From the NCBI GenBank assembly GCA_002343685.1, contig DDRS01000001.1:3895-21662 (forward strand): DNA of 17,768 nt. Reading direction: 5' to 3'. This DNA is from Thiobacillus denitrificans (GTDB lineage Bacteria > Pseudomonadota > Gammaproteobacteria > Burkholderiales > Thiobacillaceae). The notes below the pieces were generated by a model. That model did not search any database. It had not been told where the DNA came from and worked only from the letters and a program-made list of their open reading frames with translations. Numbering within the stretch: the first letter of the stretch is position 1; every line of letters begins with the position of its first letter. The translations under genes and the position numbers were made by a program. This document shows positions 15,003 through 17,768 of the stretch, in pieces.

Positions 15003-15369
15003 AGGCGCTGCCGTCGTGCGCCGTTCCCGGCGCGCCGCTCTTGATGTCGACCATCGCGCCGGCGTCGCCGCCCGAGGGCGCCACGATCAGCCAGGTGTCG
15101 GGGCGCTCGGTGATCGGGTCGACGGGGAGCGAGCGCAGGTAGCGTGCGCTGACCAGGGCGTCGAGACTGTCCGGGTAACGGCCGGTGTCGCCATGGTATT
15201 TGTCGATGGCGTCGCGCATGACGGCGAGATCCTGCTTGAGGATAGTTTCGCGGGACATGTCCAGGTGCTTGAAGTAGCGCGGCAGCGCCAGCGCCAGCAA
15301 GAGCGCGATGATGGCCATCACGACCATGAGCTCGACCAGGGTGAATCCGCGTCGTATCCGTTTCAGCAT
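14989..15369 (-). CDS. GspG-like pseudopilin
   Basis: A 126-residue prepilin. The leader is MLKRIRRG; cleavage before FTLVELMVVMAIIALLLALA gives a mature protein with Glu5. The short soluble domain carries DKYHGDTGRYPDSLDALV and LRSLPVDPITERPDTW, the pattern of major-pseudopilin (GspG) C-domains, and ends with AYADW. GspG subunits polymerise into the periplasmic pseudopilus that pushes substrates through the secretin. It begins 4 nt after the stop of the 158-aa pseudopilin and overlaps the next gene by 14 nt, so it belongs to a tightly coupled operon. Two GspG-like genes in a row mean I cannot say which one is the main subunit. Confidence 0.88.
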   Translation of the reverse strand: MLKRIRRGFTLVELMVVMAIIALLLALALPRYFKHLDMSRETILKQDLAVMRDAIDKYHGDTGRYPDSLDALVSARYLRSLPVDPITERPDTWLIVAPSGGDAGAMVDIKSGAPGTAHDGSAYADW

Positions 15370-15373
15370 GATT

Positions 15374-15850
15374 TCACCATTCCCGATACGGCACGCCGTT
15401 CAGGCCGGTAGCGGGCGACAGCGAATACACGTCGAACACGTCGCGTCCCGGCGCGGGCGTGTCGGGCGGGCTGGCGTAGCTGCGCAGGCCCCAGGTGGCG
15501 GCCGGCGGAGCGGCCGCATCGGGGAAGAACGGATCGCGCGGCAGGCGGCGGAGGAAATAGATCTTGGTGGCATCCGGCTTGGTCTTGTCGGCCACGCCCT
15601 GCCACAGCACGTCGAGATCGGGCGGGTAGCCGCTGCTGTCTGCCGGCGAATCGACGCGGCCTTCCTTGACGCTCTGCTTGTAGGCATCGAGCGCCGTGCG
15701 GATCTGCCGCAACGCGCCGCGCAATTCGGTTTCCTTGTGGCGCTGCTGCACCAGCTGGGCGAACGGCACGGCCATGCTCGCGAGCAGCGCGAGGATGGCC
15801 AGGGTGACCATCAGTTCGATCAGGCTGAATCCTTTGCTGCGCCATGCCAT
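15374..15850 (-). CDS. GspG-like pseudopilin
   Basis: A 158-residue prepilin with leader MAWRSKG and mature start FSLIELMVTLAILALLASMA, Glu5 present. The soluble domain has LRQIRTALDAYKQSVKEGRV, GYPPDLDVLW, FLRRLPRDPFF and the terminal GLNGVPYREW, the usual C-terminus of this GspG-like family in betaproteobacteria. Its soluble domain is longer than that of its neighbour (126 aa), so the pair may be a major and a minor pseudopilin. It starts 2 nt after the secretin stop, which supports co-translation with the outer-membrane channel gene. Confidence 0.88.
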   Translation of the reverse strand: MAWRSKGFSLIELMVTLAILALLASMAVPFAQLVQQRHKETELRGALRQIRTALDAYKQSVKEGRVDSPADSSGYPPDLDVLWQGVADKTKPDATKIYFLRRLPRDPFFPDAAAPPAATWGLRSYASPPDTPAPGRDVFDVYSLSPATGLNGVPYREW

Positions 15851-15852
15851 GC

Positions 15853-17768
15853 TTAGTTGTCCGGTGCCGGGGGCGGCGGAATCTGCGGGACGGGGATCGC
15901 GGGTGCGGCCGGTGCCGTCGCGGATTCGGCGGCTGGCTCAGCCTGAGGGACGTCGGCAGGCTGGGGCGTCGGGACAGGCGGCAGCCGGTCCACGCCGGGC
16001 CGGAACGAAAGGTTCGCGCCGCTACCGCCGATGTCGCTTTCGGTGCCGCCGCGGAATTCGGTCAGTGCCGGCTGGCGGGTGGAATCGCTACGCAGTACAC
16101 GCGGCGTGATCAGCAGCACGATCTCGGTCTTGTTGCGCTCGTTGTGATGGTTGGAAAACAACCGCCCCAGCAAGGGCAGGTCGCCTAGCCCGGGGATCTT
16201 GCTGGCGCTGCTGCGGTCCTCGTCCGAAATCAGTCCGGCCAGTACCTGGGTTTCGCCATCTCTCAGGCGCAGCGTGGTGCCTGCGTTGCGGGTGCCGATC
16301 TGGTAGGTGAGGGTACCGTTGTTGCTGCGGATTTCGCGCACGATATTGGATACTTCGAGCCCCACCTTGATCTGCACGTCCTGGCGCATCAGCACCGTCG
16401 GTTCGACGTCGAGCTTCAGGCCCACGTCCAGGTAGGACACCGATTCCGACACCACGCCGGTCGACGTGGTATTGGAGGTGATGACCGGCACCTTGTCGCC
16501 GATGTGGATCTTGGCTTTTTCGCGGTTCTTCACGCGGATGCGCGGGTTGGCCAGGATGTTGACGTCGCTGTCCACCTTGTTCAGGTTGGCCTGCGGAGTG
16601 TTCATCGTGATATCGGCACCGGTGAGGTGGCGCAGCTTGTCGACAGTCAGCGGCAGCGGCGACAACGTGGTGTTGGTGGTGACCACCGGCGCGCCCACGG
16701 TCGACGAGGTGGCCGTATCGGTCGTGATAGTGTTCAGCAGGGAAAACTGGTTGGGATACTGGATGCCCAGGTCAAGCAGCCGTCCGCGCTTGATCTCCAG
16801 CACCTCGACGTCGAGCATCACTTCCGGCTCGGCCAGATCCTGTACAGCAACCAGCTTCTCGGCAAGCCGGATGGCGTCGGGCGTGTCGCGCATCACCAGC
16901 AGATTCAGCCGGTCGTCGACATACATGTCCCGCGTCTTGACCAGCGTGCGCAGCATGGCCATGGTGGCCTTGGCGTCGGCATTGCCCAGGTAGAAGCTCT
17001 TCACCATCAGGTCCTGGTAGGCCTTCTGTTTTTGCGGCTGGTTGGGATAGATCAGCAGCGTATTGGCGTTGACCACTTTCTTGGCCAGCTGGCCGGTCAT
17101 CAGGAGCATGTCCACCGCATCGGCGATCGGCGTGTTGCGGGCAAACAGCGTGGCCTTGGTGTCCGTCCGCACGTCCTTGTCGAAAATGAAATTGAGGCCC
17201 GACTGCCGCGAGATCATGTCGAACACGCTGCGCAACGGCGCATCGCGGAACTCCAGCGTGATCGGCTTGCGATAGGCCGCCCCGAGTTCCGGCAGCTTGA
17301 GTTCGTCCGGTGTGCGCGCAGCCTGGATCTGTTGCAGCAGCGTCTGCGCGCCGGCATGGCCCGGAGACTCTGCCAGGATCAGGCGCGTGGCCTGTTCCGC
17401 TTCGTCGAGGCGACCCGCCGCAAACGCCTCGCTTGCCGCCTGCAGGCGCGTCTGGTTCTGGCGCGCCGCGGCGAGATTGTCCAGCAGGGTGTGCGCACGC
17501 GGGTTCTCGGGGTGGATCGTCACCACTTTGTTCAGCGCAGCTTCGGCCGCATCGAAGCGTCCGGCGTCGAGATCCGACTGGGCCTGGGTGAGCAGCTGGC
17601 TGGCGATACGCTCCCGTTGGGTATGGTAGTAGGCCTTGAGTTCGAGATTGTCGGGTTCTTCGGTCATGCCTGTACGCAGCCGGGCAATGCCGGCTTCGGG
17701 CTGGCCGGCGTCGATCAGCTTGCGGCCTTCGGTCAGGCCCGTGCTGGCGCAGCCGGCGAGGCCGAGCA
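15853..17768 (-). CDS. TPR-containing secretin lipoprotein (GspD-like), N-terminus beyond the window
   Basis: Outer-membrane secretin of a type II secretion/type IV pilus-like machine. An in-frame ATG sits at 17667, but the frame stays open to the window edge, and the extra 33 codons contain LGLAGCAST, a lipobox with Cys encoded at 17749-17751. The true start is therefore upstream and the protein is probably a lipoprotein. After Cys come TPR-like helices (DAGRFDAAEAALNKVVTIHP; FAAGRLDEAEQATRLILAES), an STN domain (ITLEFRDAPLRSVFDMISRQ), an N1-type domain, and the secretin core with VSYLDVGLKLDVEPTVLM and IPGLGDLPLLGRLF, the classic secretin signature. The end is Pro/Ala-rich. A lipidated secretin may reach the outer membrane without a separate pilotin. 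GspD is the nearest name, but MshL- or PilQ-like relatives are possible. Confidence 0.9.
   Translation of the reverse strand, partial: LGLAGCASTGLTEGRKLIDAGQPEAGIARLRTGMTEEPDNLELKAYYHTQRERIASQLLTQAQSDLDAGRFDAAEAALNKVVTIHPENPRAHTLLDNLAAARQNQTRLQAASEAFAAGRLDEAEQATRLILAESPGHAGAQTLLQQIQAARTPDELKLPELGAAYRKPITLEFRDAPLRSVFDMISRQSGLNFIFDKDVRTDTKATLFARNTPIADAVDMLLMTGQLAKKVVNANTLLIYPNQPQKQKAYQDLMVKSFYLGNADAKATMAMLRTLVKTRDMYVDDRLNLLVMRDTPDAIRLAEKLVAVQDLAEPEVMLDVEVLEIKRGRLLDLGIQYPNQFSLLNTITTDTATSSTVGAPVVTTNTTLSPLPLTVDKLRHLTGADITMNTPQANLNKVDSDVNILANPRIRVKNREKAKIHIGDKVPVITSNTTSTGVVSESVSYLDVGLKLDVEPTVLMRQDVQIKVGLEVSNIVREIRSNNGTLTYQIGTRNAGTTLRLRDGETQVLAGLISDEDRSSASKIPGLGDLPLLGRLFSNHHNERNKTEIVLLITPRVLRSDSTRQPALTEFRGGTESDIGGSGANLSFRPGVDRLPPVPTPQPADVPQAEPAAESATAPAAPAIPVPQIPPPPAPDN

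Overview
The window looks like chromosomal DNA of a GC-rich Gram-negative proteobacterium. A betaproteobacterium of the Thiobacillus/Nitrosomonadales kind is my best guess. This is an inference from protein style (IspD/IspF, FtsK, PrxQ), dispersed betaproteobacterial intergenic repeats and a secretin/pseudopilin cluster. No rRNA or tRNA gene was seen to settle it.

Layout, left to right. (1) Positions 1-985 are accessory DNA. A small phage-repressor-like gene (minus strand) sits between two arms of a ~137-bp imperfect inverted repeat; further dispersed intergenic repeats follow. (2) Positions 986-3099 hold a compact minus-strand unit trxB-smr-bcp: thioredoxin reductase, an Smr-domain protein and a PrxQ/BCP peroxiredoxin. 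(3) Divergent from it, 3210-7209 is a plus-strand housekeeping run ftsK-ispD-ispF-thpR with overlapping stop/start codons: chromosome segregation, two non-mevalonate isoprenoid enzymes and an RNA 2',3'-cyclic phosphodiesterase.

(4) Positions 7376-13986 hold the most distinctive system: a three-gene plus-strand secreted polymorphic toxin locus. Gene 1 (907 aa) has a Sec signal, an SpvB-type domain and a seven-motif FG-GAP propeller region, so it looks like a Tc-toxin B component. Gene 2 (1154 aa) has its own Sec signal, YD/RHS repeats, the RHS core with a DPxG autocleavage-type motif, and a C-terminal type-44 polymorphic toxin domain, so it looks like a Tc-toxin C component. Genes 1 and 2 share one reading frame, separated by a single TAA, a strong ribosome-binding site and the second signal peptide. 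Gene 3, 2 nt downstream, is a small membrane-anchored protein and the presumed immunity factor. Base composition drops in the propeller region and again in the toxin tail, which suggests a mosaic history.

(5) Positions 13987-14429 hold a 60-codon minus-strand gene and a possible gene remnant. (6) Positions 14430-17768 are a minus-strand type II secretion/type IV pilus-like operon: a TPR-containing secretin lipoprotein (N-terminus beyond the window), two GspG-like pseudopilins and a third pseudopilin lacking the usual Glu5. It is unproven whether this machine exports the neighbouring RHS proteins.
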